DNA of 64,000 nt, from positions 1-64,000 of the forward strand of contig CANQVG010000008.1 in NCBI GenBank assembly GCA_947627235.1, read 5' to 3'. Position numbers and translations under genes: made by a program. A model generated the notes under the pieces. The model made no database searches. It saw only the letters and a list, made by a program, of their open reading frames with translations, and was not told the DNA's origin. Within the stretch, counting starts at the first letter, position 1. Each line of letters opens with the position of its first letter. Source of the DNA: an uncultured Clostridia bacterium (lineage in GTDB: Bacteria; Bacillota; Clostridia; Oscillospirales; Ruminococcaceae). Positions 1 to 9,833 of the stretch are shown one piece after another.

Positions 1-119
1 ATGGTACTGTCGATGAGGGCGGGGTCGCTGCACTTTTTGGCGCAGAGGTATCTCATATTGCAATACATCAGCCCCTTTTTATCCCGCTCCGAGTTGATCT
101 GATAGATTGTGATTTTCAT
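1..119 (-). CDS. Partial small accessory protein of an integrative element (YodL-like start MKITIYQINSERDKKGLMYCNMRYLCAKKCSDPALIDST...), continues beyond window start
   Basis: Open reverse frame from CAT at 117-119 to window edge; ATGA overlap with stop of the 116..427 ORF; absent from ORF track because it has no stop in the window. Confidence 0.55.
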   Translation of the reverse strand, partial: MKITIYQINSERDKKGLMYCNMRYLCAKKCSDPALIDST

Positions 120-427
120 AGTGTTGTCTCCTTTCTTACAGCCTCGGGCTTTTTCGCAAGCCCGAGCTTTCTAAGTTTGGTCAGCCGTTTTTCAAGCTCG
201 ACGGGGTCGAGCCCCCAGGCCTTGAAAGCGGAAACGGTGTTGACGTTCCGGGCGTCCCAGATTTGGGAGTGGTCCTCGGCCATTTGCTTTTTTGCGCGGT
301 TTTTGAGCTTCGTGACGGTCGAGGGGCTTATCTTCTTCCCGAAGATTTCCCGAATATCATCGCCACTGAGTTCCAAGCGTTCATAATACAGTCTCAGCGC
401 AACTTCAAGGTTTATGTTGTTGAGCAT
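116..427 (-). CDS. Small element-encoded protein with HTH-like segment (103 aa)
   Basis: ORF; predicted helix-turn-helix-like region (SGDDIREIFGKKISPSTVTKLKNRA); translationally coupled to the next ORF. Confidence 0.6.
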   Translation of the reverse strand: MLNNINLEVALRLYYERLELSGDDIREIFGKKISPSTVTKLKNRAKKQMAEDHSQIWDARNVNTVSAFKAWGLDPVELEKRLTKLRKLGLAKKPEAVRKETTL

Positions 428-460
428 AATGTCGGTCTCCTTTTTCTTCCTTTTGCGGGA

Positions 461-658
461 TTAGCGTGCTTTATAAAAAATGTCCTGCACAGTAGTCCCG
501 AAAAAATTGGCAATTGTGATTTTTAACTCGTCCCTTGGCGTACGTTTGCCACTCTCATACATCGCCCAAGTGGAAACCGCCACGCCGATACCGTCCGCGA
601 TTTCTTTTTGCGTTCTTGAGCCGCGTAATTCTTTCAAAATAATGTTAAAAGGCAACAT
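461..658 (-). CDS. XRE-family HTH regulator (short)
   Basis: LRGSRTQKEIADGIGVAVSTWAMYESGKRTPRDELKITIANFFGTTVQDIF is a typical XRE HTH; start placed at internal Met. Confidence 0.8.
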   Translation of the reverse strand: MLPFNIILKELRGSRTQKEIADGIGVAVSTWAMYESGKRTPRDELKITIANFFGTTVQDIFYKAR

Positions 659-681
659 AAATATCCCTCCTCTCATTAGCG

Positions 682-807
682 TTCACAATATGTGTGCTTT
701 TCTTTATTATACGCACACTTTGTGAACCTGTCAATAATAAAAATTCACAAATCGTGTGTTTACAATTTGTAAATTTTGTGTATTGTGTTTTATTCACGAT
801 TTGTGTA
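682..807. promoter_or_regulatory. Cluster of about five operator-like near-palindromes between divergent XRE regulators
   Basis: TTCACAATATGTGTG (682), GCACACTTTGTGAA (713), TTCACAAATCGTGTG (744), TTTACAATTTGTAAA (759), TTCACGATTTGTGTA (793); the last overlaps a TATAAT at about 805. Confidence 0.7.
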
Positions 808-830
808 TAATCTATGCTGAGGTGAATCAA

Positions 831-1202
831 ATGTCATCATTCGGAGAAAGATTGAAAGAATTGCGCAAATTCAAAGGACTTTCTCAAAAAGCCCTTGCAG
901 AGTGTCTTGATGTTTCAAAGAGTAGCATAAATATGTACGAGCACAGCGTAAGAGAGCCAAGCTTAGATATGCTTGAAACTATTGCTGACTTTTTTAACTG
1001 CGACATTGACTATTTATTGGGAAAGTCAAACATTGTTAATCGACTACAATATAACGCTTTTGTCGATTCAGATTTTCCCGCTCTTTCCGACCACGAGAAG
1101 CAAGTTATATCACGCTATCGTGCCAACCCTGCTATGCAGCCCGCTATAGATAAGCTTCTTGGGCTTGAAAACGAGGAAATCATAAATAAAAAGGACGCCT
1201 AA
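831..1202 (+). CDS. XRE-family HTH transcriptional regulator (phage-repressor-like)
   Basis: MSSFGERLKELRKFKGLSQKALAECLDVSKSSINMYEHSVREPSLDMLETIADFFNCDIDYLLG; start after GAGGTGA RBS. Confidence 0.85.
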   Translation: MSSFGERLKELRKFKGLSQKALAECLDVSKSSINMYEHSVREPSLDMLETIADFFNCDIDYLLGKSNIVNRLQYNAFVDSDFPALSDHEKQVISRYRANPAMQPAIDKLLGLENEEIINKKDA

Positions 1203-1247
1203 TAAGGCGTCTTGGAAATACATTCTATTTTTAGGAGGAATATTATC

Positions 1248-1727
1248 ATGTCTGAAAAATATCCTGGTTCAGTTTATAGGCTCACAGGCACCAGCGCCCG
1301 CATAATCGTATATGAGGATAGAGTAGAAATTGAAAGAACGGGATTTTTAAACAAGCTTTCTTATGGCTTTTCGGGTACTAAATCTATACCGATGAACTCT
1401 ATAACAAGCATTCAACACAAGCCTGCTGACGGTATATTTAACGGCTTCTTGCAGTTTGGCGTTTTGGGTGGAAAAGAGCGAAACAGCGGTTTGACCGGCG
1501 CTGTTTCGGACGAAAATTCGGTAGTTTTCTCAAAGGACAAAAACGAAAAAGCGGAGAAGATCAAATCTTATATTGAGGCAAAAATCGCGGATCGCAACAA
1601 GCCTGCTTCCGGTTCCGGCGACGTCTCGGCTGCCGATGAAATTTTGAAGCTCAAGAGGCTTATGGACGACGGCGTTATAACTGCCGAGGAATTTTCCGCT
1701 AAGAAAAAACAACTGTTGGGAGTGTAG
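1248..1727 (+). CDS. PH-like/DUF4429-type protein with C-terminal SHOCT domain
   Basis: C-terminus SAADEILKLKRLMDDGVITAEEFSAKKKQLLGV is SHOCT-like; RBS AGGAGG upstream of ATG at 1248. Confidence 0.7.
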   Translation: MSEKYPGSVYRLTGTSARIIVYEDRVEIERTGFLNKLSYGFSGTKSIPMNSITSIQHKPADGIFNGFLQFGVLGGKERNSGLTGAVSDENSVVFSKDKNEKAEKIKSYIEAKIADRNKPASGSGDVSAADEILKLKRLMDDGVITAEEFSAKKKQLLGV

Positions 1728-1732
1728 TATAT

Positions 1733-2194
1733 ATGACTATATTTGAAGAATACAGGCAAAAAATGAGCGGTCGCGGTGTCGGCTTTCTCGAATTCTATCT
1801 CTGGATATTCTGCCCGCTTTTGGTAGCATATCATATATACGATATCGTAAAATATGCCTCTGGCAAGCAGGCTTTTGAAGCGGGCGCTTTCCTCTACAGC
1901 CTGCTCATAACAATGGTCGCTGTTCTCGTTGTTGCCACTGGTCTGTTTCTCAGCAAGCTTACTTTTTGGATTGATATAGCGTTGCCTGCTATATATCTAA
2001 TCGGCAGCATAATCGACTTGGTGAAAACTTTCATTGCGGCGTTCAACGCCGCCAAGGCTGCCGGCACTACCTTCCTCGCTTCGCTCTTCGGGGCGCTGGG
2101 CGGCATTGTTCTTTTTGCGCAGTTCATTGCAATGGCGATTTTCGCGATTGCTCTATTCTACTTCATAGATCATAAGGACATATTCGGGTATTGA
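1733..2194 (+). CDS. Multi-pass membrane protein of unknown function
   Basis: 153 aa, several hydrophobic segments; directly downstream of the SHOCT gene. Confidence 0.65.
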   Translation: MTIFEEYRQKMSGRGVGFLEFYLWIFCPLLVAYHIYDIVKYASGKQAFEAGAFLYSLLITMVAVLVVATGLFLSKLTFWIDIALPAIYLIGSIIDLVKTFIAAFNAAKAAGTTFLASLFGALGGIVLFAQFIAMAIFAIALFYFIDHKDIFGY

Positions 2195-2249
2195 TTCCGG
2201 CGGGAACATTTTCGCGAGCGCACGAAAATGATAAAAAGGGGGCGCAGCT

Positions 2250-3365
2250 ATGCCTATCTACAAAATGTCCGGCTCAAAGGACGGCAAGCAGAAGTATCGA
2301 ATCAGGATAAATTATATGGATCTGACGGGGAAGTACAAGCAGGTTGACCGCGTGGCGTATGGCAAGGCAGAAGCACAGCTCCTCGAAACTCGCCTGCTCG
2401 CGGAAATAAAAGAAGCTCCCCCACAGAGTATGTCCGTGAGGGAGCTATATAATGAGTATATGGCTGCAAAGAAGTCGGAGGTTAGAGCGACGACATACGA
2501 CAAGAATCGGCGGAACCTTGAGCTTTATATCCTGCCCGATTTCGGCGACAAGCGACTCGACAAGCTGACGCTGCCGGCATTACAGAAATGGAAAAACAAG
2601 ATTGGTGCATCTGATTTAAAAATTCAAACCAAGCAAAATATATACAAAGAATTCAGAACTATGCTGAATTACGCCGTCCGGATGCAATACCTTCCGAGAA
2701 GCCCGCTAAGTTCAATCGGAAACTTCAAAGACGTTAATTTTCAGTCGCAAGATGAAAAGCTGCATTATTACACGCCAGAGCAGTTCAAAGTATTCATCGC
2801 CGCCGCTGCAAATCACGTCGATACCCTGACCGACTGCGGCTATTATGTTTTTTTCAGCATCGCGTTCTATACGGGAATGCGAAAAGGTGAAATAAATGCG
2901 CTGCGTTGGTCCGATATCGAGGAAAATATAATTCACGTCCGCCGCAGCGTCACTCAGAAGCTCAAAGGTGAGGACGTCGAGACCCCGCCGAAAAATAAAT
3001 CGAGTATTCGTGACCTGCAAATGCCAGACCCGTTAATTAAAATTCTCAAAGAGCACAAAGAACATCAGCGCACCGACCCCAGCTTTTCGGAAGATTACAA
3101 GGTTTGCGGCGGCGCTCGGTGCCTGCGCGACACAAGCCTTGCCAAGAAAAACGAGGAATATGCAAAAGAAGCCGGGCTCCCGGTTATCAGGATTCACGAC
3201 TTCCGGCATACTCACGTCTCGCTCCTCGCGAACGAGGGAATAAACATTCAAGAAATTGCCCGCCGTTTGGGACATTCCAAAATAGAGATGACGTGGAACA
3301 CATATTCGCACCTTTACCCCCGTGAAGAAGAGCGGGCGGTAAAAATTTTAAATAAATTCGTGTAA
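2250..3365 (+). CDS. Tyrosine recombinase/integrase
   Basis: SAM-like N-terminal domain and catalytic motifs TGMRKGEINALRW, HDFRHTHVSLLANEG, LGHSKIEMTWNTYSHL. Confidence 0.95.
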   Translation: MPIYKMSGSKDGKQKYRIRINYMDLTGKYKQVDRVAYGKAEAQLLETRLLAEIKEAPPQSMSVRELYNEYMAAKKSEVRATTYDKNRRNLELYILPDFGDKRLDKLTLPALQKWKNKIGASDLKIQTKQNIYKEFRTMLNYAVRMQYLPRSPLSSIGNFKDVNFQSQDEKLHYYTPEQFKVFIAAAANHVDTLTDCGYYVFFSIAFYTGMRKGEINALRWSDIEENIIHVRRSVTQKLKGEDVETPPKNKSSIRDLQMPDPLIKILKEHKEHQRTDPSFSEDYKVCGGARCLRDTSLAKKNEEYAKEAGLPVIRIHDFRHTHVSLLANEGINIQEIARRLGHSKIEMTWNTYSHLYPREEERAVKILNKFV

Positions 3366-3383
3366 AATCCGTGTACAGAAATC

Positions 3384-3411
3384 AAGAAAGCGCCTAAATA
3401 GGCGCTTTCTT
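3384..3411. terminator. Perfect inverted repeat terminator after integrase
   Basis: AAGAAAGCGCC TAAATA GGCGCTTTCTT. Confidence 0.75.
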
Positions 3412-3418
3412 GGCTCTT

Positions 3419-3494
3419 TGGTGGACCCGATGGGACTCGAACCCACGGTCTCCGCGTTGCGAACGCGGCGCTTTACCAACTAAGCTACGAGCCC
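3419..3494 (-). tRNA. tRNA-Ala(CGC), CCA encoded
   Basis: Cloverleaf: acceptor GGGCTCG/CGGGTCC with G3-U70, anticodon arm CCGCG-TTCGCAA-CGCGG, GTTCGAGTC T arm, CCA. Confidence 0.95.
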
Positions 3495-3545
3495 GTCTCA
3501 ACTTTATATATTTTAGCGTCTTTGAAGAGATTTGTCAATAGATTC

Positions 3546-3574
3546 TTGACTATTTTTTTCCGAAAGTGTAAAAT
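3546..3574 (+). promoter_or_regulatory. Sigma-A-type promoter for hydrolase gene
   Basis: TTGACT-17-TAAAAT. Confidence 0.6.
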
Positions 3575-3605
3575 ATATCAGTATCAAACTTTAGGAGAGA
3601 TAAAT

Positions 3606-4568
3606 ATGCCCGCTCTTGCGATAGTTTTGCTTGCCTTGCTGGTGGCAGTCGCCATACTCGCCGCTTTGATTTGCGACAGGACTTTTAAAATCACCTGCTA
3701 TCACACCGACGAACAGAAATCACGTCACAACGATCCCCATATAGAACTCAGCAGCGAGCAGTATAAAGACATCGTCCCGAGGATGCACGAGTTTATATCG
3801 GAAGCGGAAAGTATGCCGTTTGAATGGGTTGAAATACGCTCATCACGCGACGGAACCGTCCTGAAAGGACGTTATTACAATTTTTCCGAAGTTAATGTCC
3901 TGAATATTTTCTTCCACGGTTATAGGGGTACCTCTTTGCGCGACGGCTGCGGCGGCTTTAAAATGGCAAGGGAGAAAAAGCAGAATATACTGCTCGTTGA
4001 CCAAAGGGCAAACGGCGAGAGCGGAGGAAACGTTATCGCGTTCGGTGTAAACGAGCGCTATGACTGCCTCGACTGGGTCAACTACGCCGTCGGGCGCTTC
4101 GGCAGCGACTTGAAAATCCTTCTTTCTGGGGTGTCGCTCGGAGCAGCTACGGTTCTTATGGCGTCTGACGTCGGTCTGCCGAAAAACGTGAAGTGCATTG
4201 TTGCGGACTGCGGATATTCCTCGCCAAAGGAGATAATATGCAAGGTCGCCAAGGAGGGCGGCTTCCCTGTGTCAATATGCTGGCCGCTGCTAAAACTCGC
4301 GTGCAGGTTCCGTGCGGGACTCGACCTTGAGGAAGCCTCGGCGGTCGAATCGGTAAAGCACACAGATATCCCGATTCTCATTATCCACGGCGACGACGAC
4401 CGATATGTTCCCTGCGAGATGGCTCATAAAATCTACGACGCCTGCGCTTCAAAAAAGGAGCTGCTGATAATTCCCGGCGCTCCCCACGCAGCGGCGTTTA
4501 TGGTTGACGAGAAGATGTACCGCGACACTGTAGACAGGTTCACCGAAGAATGTCTGGAGGAATCATAG
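3606..4568 (+). CDS. Alpha/beta hydrolase, membrane-anchored N-terminus
   Basis: FHGYRGTSLRDG, GVSLGAATVL nucleophile elbow, IHGDDDRYVP, PGAPHA; start at 3606 after AGGAGA. Confidence 0.85.
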   Translation: MPALAIVLLALLVAVAILAALICDRTFKITCYHTDEQKSRHNDPHIELSSEQYKDIVPRMHEFISEAESMPFEWVEIRSSRDGTVLKGRYYNFSEVNVLNIFFHGYRGTSLRDGCGGFKMAREKKQNILLVDQRANGESGGNVIAFGVNERYDCLDWVNYAVGRFGSDLKILLSGVSLGAATVLMASDVGLPKNVKCIVADCGYSSPKEIICKVAKEGGFPVSICWPLLKLACRFRAGLDLEEASAVESVKHTDIPILIIHGDDDRYVPCEMAHKIYDACASKKELLIIPGAPHAAAFMVDEKMYRDTVDRFTEECLEES

Positions 4569-4687
4569 AAAGGCTCATAAAAGTCCGCTCCGATAAATGA
4601 AAAGCCGATTATTCTTTAATGATTTGTAACATCAAATGTTTCTATATTTCTATTGCAATTTTCGCAGAAACCTTTAGTCAGCCTTGC

Positions 4688-4720
4688 AGCGGGTGTATTT
4701 ATCGCCCGCTGTTTTTATAT
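4688..4720. terminator. Convergent (bidirectional) terminator
   Basis: CAGCGGGTG tatttat CGCCCGCTG TTTTT. Confidence 0.65.
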
Positions 4721-5436
4721 CCCGCGAGGTCTTTTACGACCTCTCCCGCGATGATAAGTCCCGCTACCGACGGCACGAAGGCGTTGCTGCCCGGAGGCTG
4801 CTTTTTTGCACCTTCCTCGAGACATTCCGAAAGGGCTTCGGGGTCGGGGGATACCGGCGGCTCCTTGGAGTAAACCACCTTGAGGCGCTTTATTCCGCGC
4901 TTTTTCAGTTCATATCTCATCACCCTCGCAAGCGGGCAGACCGAGGTCTCGTAAATATCCGCGACCTCAAAGGCGGTCGGGTCGACCTTGTTCCCGGCGC
5001 CCATCGAGCTGATGACCGGCACACTTTTTGCGCAGGCATTTTCTATAATGCACAGTTTTGCCGATACGGTGTCCACGGCGTCTACAACATAGTCATAGAG
5101 CGAAAAATCGAACATCGGGGCGGTATCGGGACCGTAAAATACTCTGTGAGCGTTTACTATGCAATCGGGATTTATGTCGCGTATCCGTGCTGCCGCAGCG
5201 TCGACTTTATACTGCCCGACGGTTGATTCGAGGGCGATAATCTGGCGGTTGATGTTGGTAAGCGAGACTTTGTCGCTGTCGAAAATGTCAAGCGCACCGA
5301 TGCCGGAGCGCGCCAACGCTTCGACGGCGTGTCCGCCAACGCCGCCCACCCCGAAGACCGCGACGCGCGCCTCGGCAAGCCTTTGCAGAGCGTCTTTGCC
5401 GAAGATGAGCTCAGTCCTTGAAAATCTGTTGAGCAT
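4699..5436 (-). CDS. tcdA: ThiF/MoeB-superfamily tRNA threonylcarbamoyladenosine dehydratase
   Basis: FSRTELIFGKDALQRLAEARVAVFGVGGVGGHAVEALARSGIGALDIFDSDKVSLTNINRQ. Confidence 0.85.
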   Translation of the reverse strand: MLNRFSRTELIFGKDALQRLAEARVAVFGVGGVGGHAVEALARSGIGALDIFDSDKVSLTNINRQIIALESTVGQYKVDAAAARIRDINPDCIVNAHRVFYGPDTAPMFDFSLYDYVVDAVDTVSAKLCIIENACAKSVPVISSMGAGNKVDPTAFEVADIYETSVCPLARVMRYELKKRGIKRLKVVYSKEPPVSPDPEALSECLEEGAKKQPPGSNAFVPSVAGLIIAGEVVKDLAGYKNSGR

Positions 5437-5488
5437 AGCCGTTCGCCTCTTTAATCATACGTATATCCCGACATAACGCGGTCGGGAG

Positions 5489-6019
5489 TTATTTGCAGTA
5501 ATTTTCTATGTACCCGTTCAGCGCCGCCTGAATTATCTCTTTTGCCTTTTCGGGACCGTCTACCTCCTTGACGGCGGTCTGCTTGCCCTCAAGCTCCTTG
5601 TAGACGGTGAAGAAGTGCGACATTTCGTCGTGAATGTGCGGCGGAAGCTGTTTTATGTCGGTATAGGTGTTATAGGTTGGGTCGTTGAAAGGAATTGCGA
5701 CTATTTTCTCGTCGTTCCTGCCGTTGTCCACCATCGTGATGACGCCTATAGGATAGCATTTTACGAGGGTCATCGGACGTATTTCCTCCGAGCAGAGCAC
5801 CAAAACGTCGAGCGGGTCGAGGTCATCGGCGTAGGTGCGCGGGATAAAGCCGTAGTTGGCGGGATAGTGGGTAGAGGTGTAGAGAATCCTGTCGAGCCTC
5901 AGAAGTCCCGTCTCCTTGTCAAGCTCGTACTTGCACTTTGAACCCTTGGTTATTTCTATGACGGCTTCAAAGCTATCCGATGTGATTCTTTTCGGGCTGA
6001 TGTCATGCCATATATTCAT
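5489..6019 (-). CDS. ppa: Inorganic pyrophosphatase (family I)
   Basis: IEITKGSKCKYELDKETG, NYGFIPRTYADDLDPLDVLVL; start at internal Met (MNIWHDISPKRI). Confidence 0.9.
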   Translation of the reverse strand: MNIWHDISPKRITSDSFEAVIEITKGSKCKYELDKETGLLRLDRILYTSTHYPANYGFIPRTYADDLDPLDVLVLCSEEIRPMTLVKCYPIGVITMVDNGRNDEKIVAIPFNDPTYNTYTDIKQLPPHIHDEMSHFFTVYKELEGKQTAVKEVDGPEKAKEIIQAALNGYIENYCK

Positions 6020-6185
6020 AAAACAAACCTCCTTTTGGTACGCTAATATGATAGCACAAGCCGCGTGAAAATTCAATAGGTAGATAAAACTCAGAAAATA
6101 ATAGTGAAATGTTAAGATTTAATAGCTACGTTCTGCGGCTGGGCAAAGGAAAGCCGCCGCAAGCGGTATGCAGCTTGCGACGGCG

Positions 6186-6262
6186 TGGTGGAAGCTGGCG
6201 GGCTCGAACCGCCGACCTCCTGCGTGTGAAGCAGGCGCTCTGACCAGCTGAGCTAAGTTTCC
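6186..6262 (-). tRNA. tRNA-Val(CAC), CCA encoded
   Basis: Cloverleaf: GGAAACT/AGCTTCC acceptor (A5.C68 mismatch), anticodon arm CCTGC-TTCACAC-GCAGG, GGTTCGAGCC T arm, CCA. Confidence 0.93.
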
Positions 6263-6433
6263 CTGACGTTTGCTTTGTCCTAAGCGAATATAGTATAAAG
6301 CATATTTCGGCGTTTGTCAAGTAAATGTCGGACAAATATTTTCCCATATTGTTAGGCAGGCGATTGTCGGAGGTTGACAAGAAAAATAATTTATGTATAA
6401 TCATATACAGAACATTATAAGGGGGAGCAATAT

Positions 6434-7925
<1,492 letters not shown>

Positions 7926-7947
7926 CCCATTGCTGCAAGGTGGTTTT

Positions 7948-8517
7948 ATGTCATTTGCCGAAATATTTCTGATAGGCGTCGGACTTGCAATGGATGCCTT
8001 TGCCGTGTCTGTCACAAACGGCATGTGCCGCAGGGGAAGAGCCGCTTATATTGCTCTTTCCTGCGGACTCTGTTTCGGGCTTTTTCAGGGGATAATGCCG
8101 ACTCTCGGCTATGCCCTCGGCTCGACTTTTGCACGCTATATTGAGCGCTACGACCATATTATTGCTCTGGTGCTTCTTTGCTATATAGGCGGCAAGATGA
8201 TTTTTGACGTCATAAAGGGCGGGGAGACCTCGGCGGGCGGCGGTAAACTCAGGTTTTCGGAACTGCTTGTGCAGGGCATCGCCACGAGCATTGACGCGCT
8301 CGCCGTCGGCGTATCTTTCGCGGCTATGATGGACTGGGGCAGAATGGCGGCTTCCGCCTGCCTCATCGCGGGTACGACATTTGTCATCGCGCTTGTCGGA
8401 GCATTTATCGGAAAGCGTTTCGGAAGCATACTCAACGACAAGGCTCAGCTTGCCGGCGGACTCATACTGATAGGAATAGGAGTGAAAATCTTTGTCGAAC
8501 ACACCTTCTTCTCTTAA
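7948..8517 (+). CDS. mntP: Putative manganese efflux pump MntP family
   Basis: IGVGLAMDAFAVSVTNG and repeated GIATSIDALAVGVSFA motifs; start at 7948. Confidence 0.9.
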   Translation: MSFAEIFLIGVGLAMDAFAVSVTNGMCRRGRAAYIALSCGLCFGLFQGIMPTLGYALGSTFARYIERYDHIIALVLLCYIGGKMIFDVIKGGETSAGGGKLRFSELLVQGIATSIDALAVGVSFAAMMDWGRMAASACLIAGTTFVIALVGAFIGKRFGSILNDKAQLAGGLILIGIGVKIFVEHTFFS

Positions 8518-9193
8518 GCTCGTTGTCTTCGACCTCGACGGCACGCTCGTCGACACTATAAAAGACCTGACATTTGCGGTCAACGAAGCGCTTGATTCGT
8601 TCGGTTTCCCAAAGAGAAGCTGCGGGGACGTGACGGATTTTGTCGGCAACGGGACGCTTAAGCTCATAGAGCGCGCTCTGCCCGACGGCAAAAAGGACGC
8701 TGAAACCGTTTCTGCGGTTCACTCGGCGTTTACCGAGAGCTACGCGCGCCATTACGCCGACAGTTCTCTGCCGTATTCGGGAATGTATGGGCTTGTGAAG
8801 GAGCTTAAGGAGCGCGGTCTAAAACTTGCAGTTCTCTCAAACAAGCCGGACAGATTTACAAAAGAACTCGTCGAAAAATTCTACGGCGGGCTGTTTGACG
8901 TTATCCTCGGAAGCTCCGGGAGTACTCCGCGCAAGCCCGACCCCAAGGGCGAACTGAGCATAATTTCCGGTTTAGGTCTGACGCCTGAGGAAACGCTTCA
9001 TATCGGCGATTCCGACACCGACGTTCTGACTGCCCACAACGCCGGGGTGAGGTGTATCGGCTGCACATGGGGTTTCCGTCCGAGGCAGGTCCTCGAAAAC
9101 GCCGGTGCAGATTTCTTCGCGGACAAGCCGTCGCAGATACTTGACACGGTAAAAAGTCTGATGTATGGCGAAATTTTTTGCAAAAACAGTTGA
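8492..9193 (+). CDS. HAD-superfamily phosphatase, phosphoglycolate phosphatase-like
   Basis: VFDLDGTLVDT, LSNKPDRF, HIGDSDTDVLTAHNAG; TTG start overlapping mntP end. Confidence 0.88.
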   Translation: MSNTPSSLKLVVFDLDGTLVDTIKDLTFAVNEALDSFGFPKRSCGDVTDFVGNGTLKLIERALPDGKKDAETVSAVHSAFTESYARHYADSSLPYSGMYGLVKELKERGLKLAVLSNKPDRFTKELVEKFYGGLFDVILGSSGSTPRKPDPKGELSIISGLGLTPEETLHIGDSDTDVLTAHNAGVRCIGCTWGFRPRQVLENAGADFFADKPSQILDTVKSLMYGEIFCKNS

Positions 9194-9218
9194 AATATTA
9201 TTTTTGTTGTGCTATAAT
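9190..9218 (+). promoter_or_regulatory. Sigma-A promoter of the T-box/pheST transcript
   Basis: TTGAAA-17-TATAAT. Confidence 0.8.
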
Positions 9219-9224
9219 GCTTTT

Positions 9225-9470
9225 TGTCACGAAAACGCGATGACTGAGAGAGTAAGCCGCAGAGGTCTCAAAGAGAGGGGAGCAAACGCTGAGAGCGCCC
9301 CATTCCGAAGCTGCCGAAGTTCACTCACGAGCGGTTCCGCTGAAGCTTCGGTTGTAGGCGGGGACGATTCCGCGGCGTTAACGCGGTAGGGAGTGTTGGC
9401 TCCCAAAGGGTGGTTTATAAGCATAGCTTAAGGTTATGTCCCGTTTTGGCGGGGCATTTTTGTTTAATGC
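9225..9470 (+). ncRNA. T-box leader, specifier UUC (Phe)
   Basis: Stem I signature AGTA...AGAGAGGGG...GCTGAGAGCGCCCC; GAAGTTCACTCACGAG with TTC specifier (9320-9322); T-box AAAGGGTGGTTTATAA (9405-9420); terminator hairpin ATGTCCCGttttgGCGGGGCAT + T5 (9436-9462); upstream of pheST. Confidence 0.88.
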
Positions 9471-9484
9471 GAAAGGAGTAGATT

Positions 9485-9784
9485 ATGCCTTTAATAATTC
9501 CTTTGATGGCAGTGTGTTTTATCATCGACTTTGCGGTTCAGTCGCTATTTTGTTTTAAGGCGAAAAGATTTGCCGTTAAGCTTATCCCCGTTTATGTATC
9601 TGCGGTTCTCGCGCTTCTTCTCGCGCTTATGTTTTTCAGGGCCTTCGGGATGTGGAACGTGGAAATACTCGGCAACGGGCAGGAGCTTGTCGCCGGATTC
9701 CTGCTTATCATTCTCGGATTCGGTTTTATCGGCGACATAATAGCGTGGGCACTGTGGTTTGCCTGCGTAAAGACTAAAAAATAA
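9485..9784 (+). CDS. Small membrane protein of unknown function (first gene after T-box)
   Basis: 99 aa, three hydrophobic segments, RBS AAAGGAG. Confidence 0.75.
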   Translation: MPLIIPLMAVCFIIDFAVQSLFCFKAKRFAVKLIPVYVSAVLALLLALMFFRAFGMWNVEILGNGQELVAGFLLIILGFGFIGDIIAWALWFACVKTKK

Positions 9785-9833
9785 GGGCGCATAAGCGTCC
9801 CTCGGAAAATATACCGAAAGGAAGAAATATCAG

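Noticed and set aside
9165-9424. Small ORFs in the T-box leader on both strands
   Set aside because: Region is explained by a structured T-box RNA with promoter and terminator.
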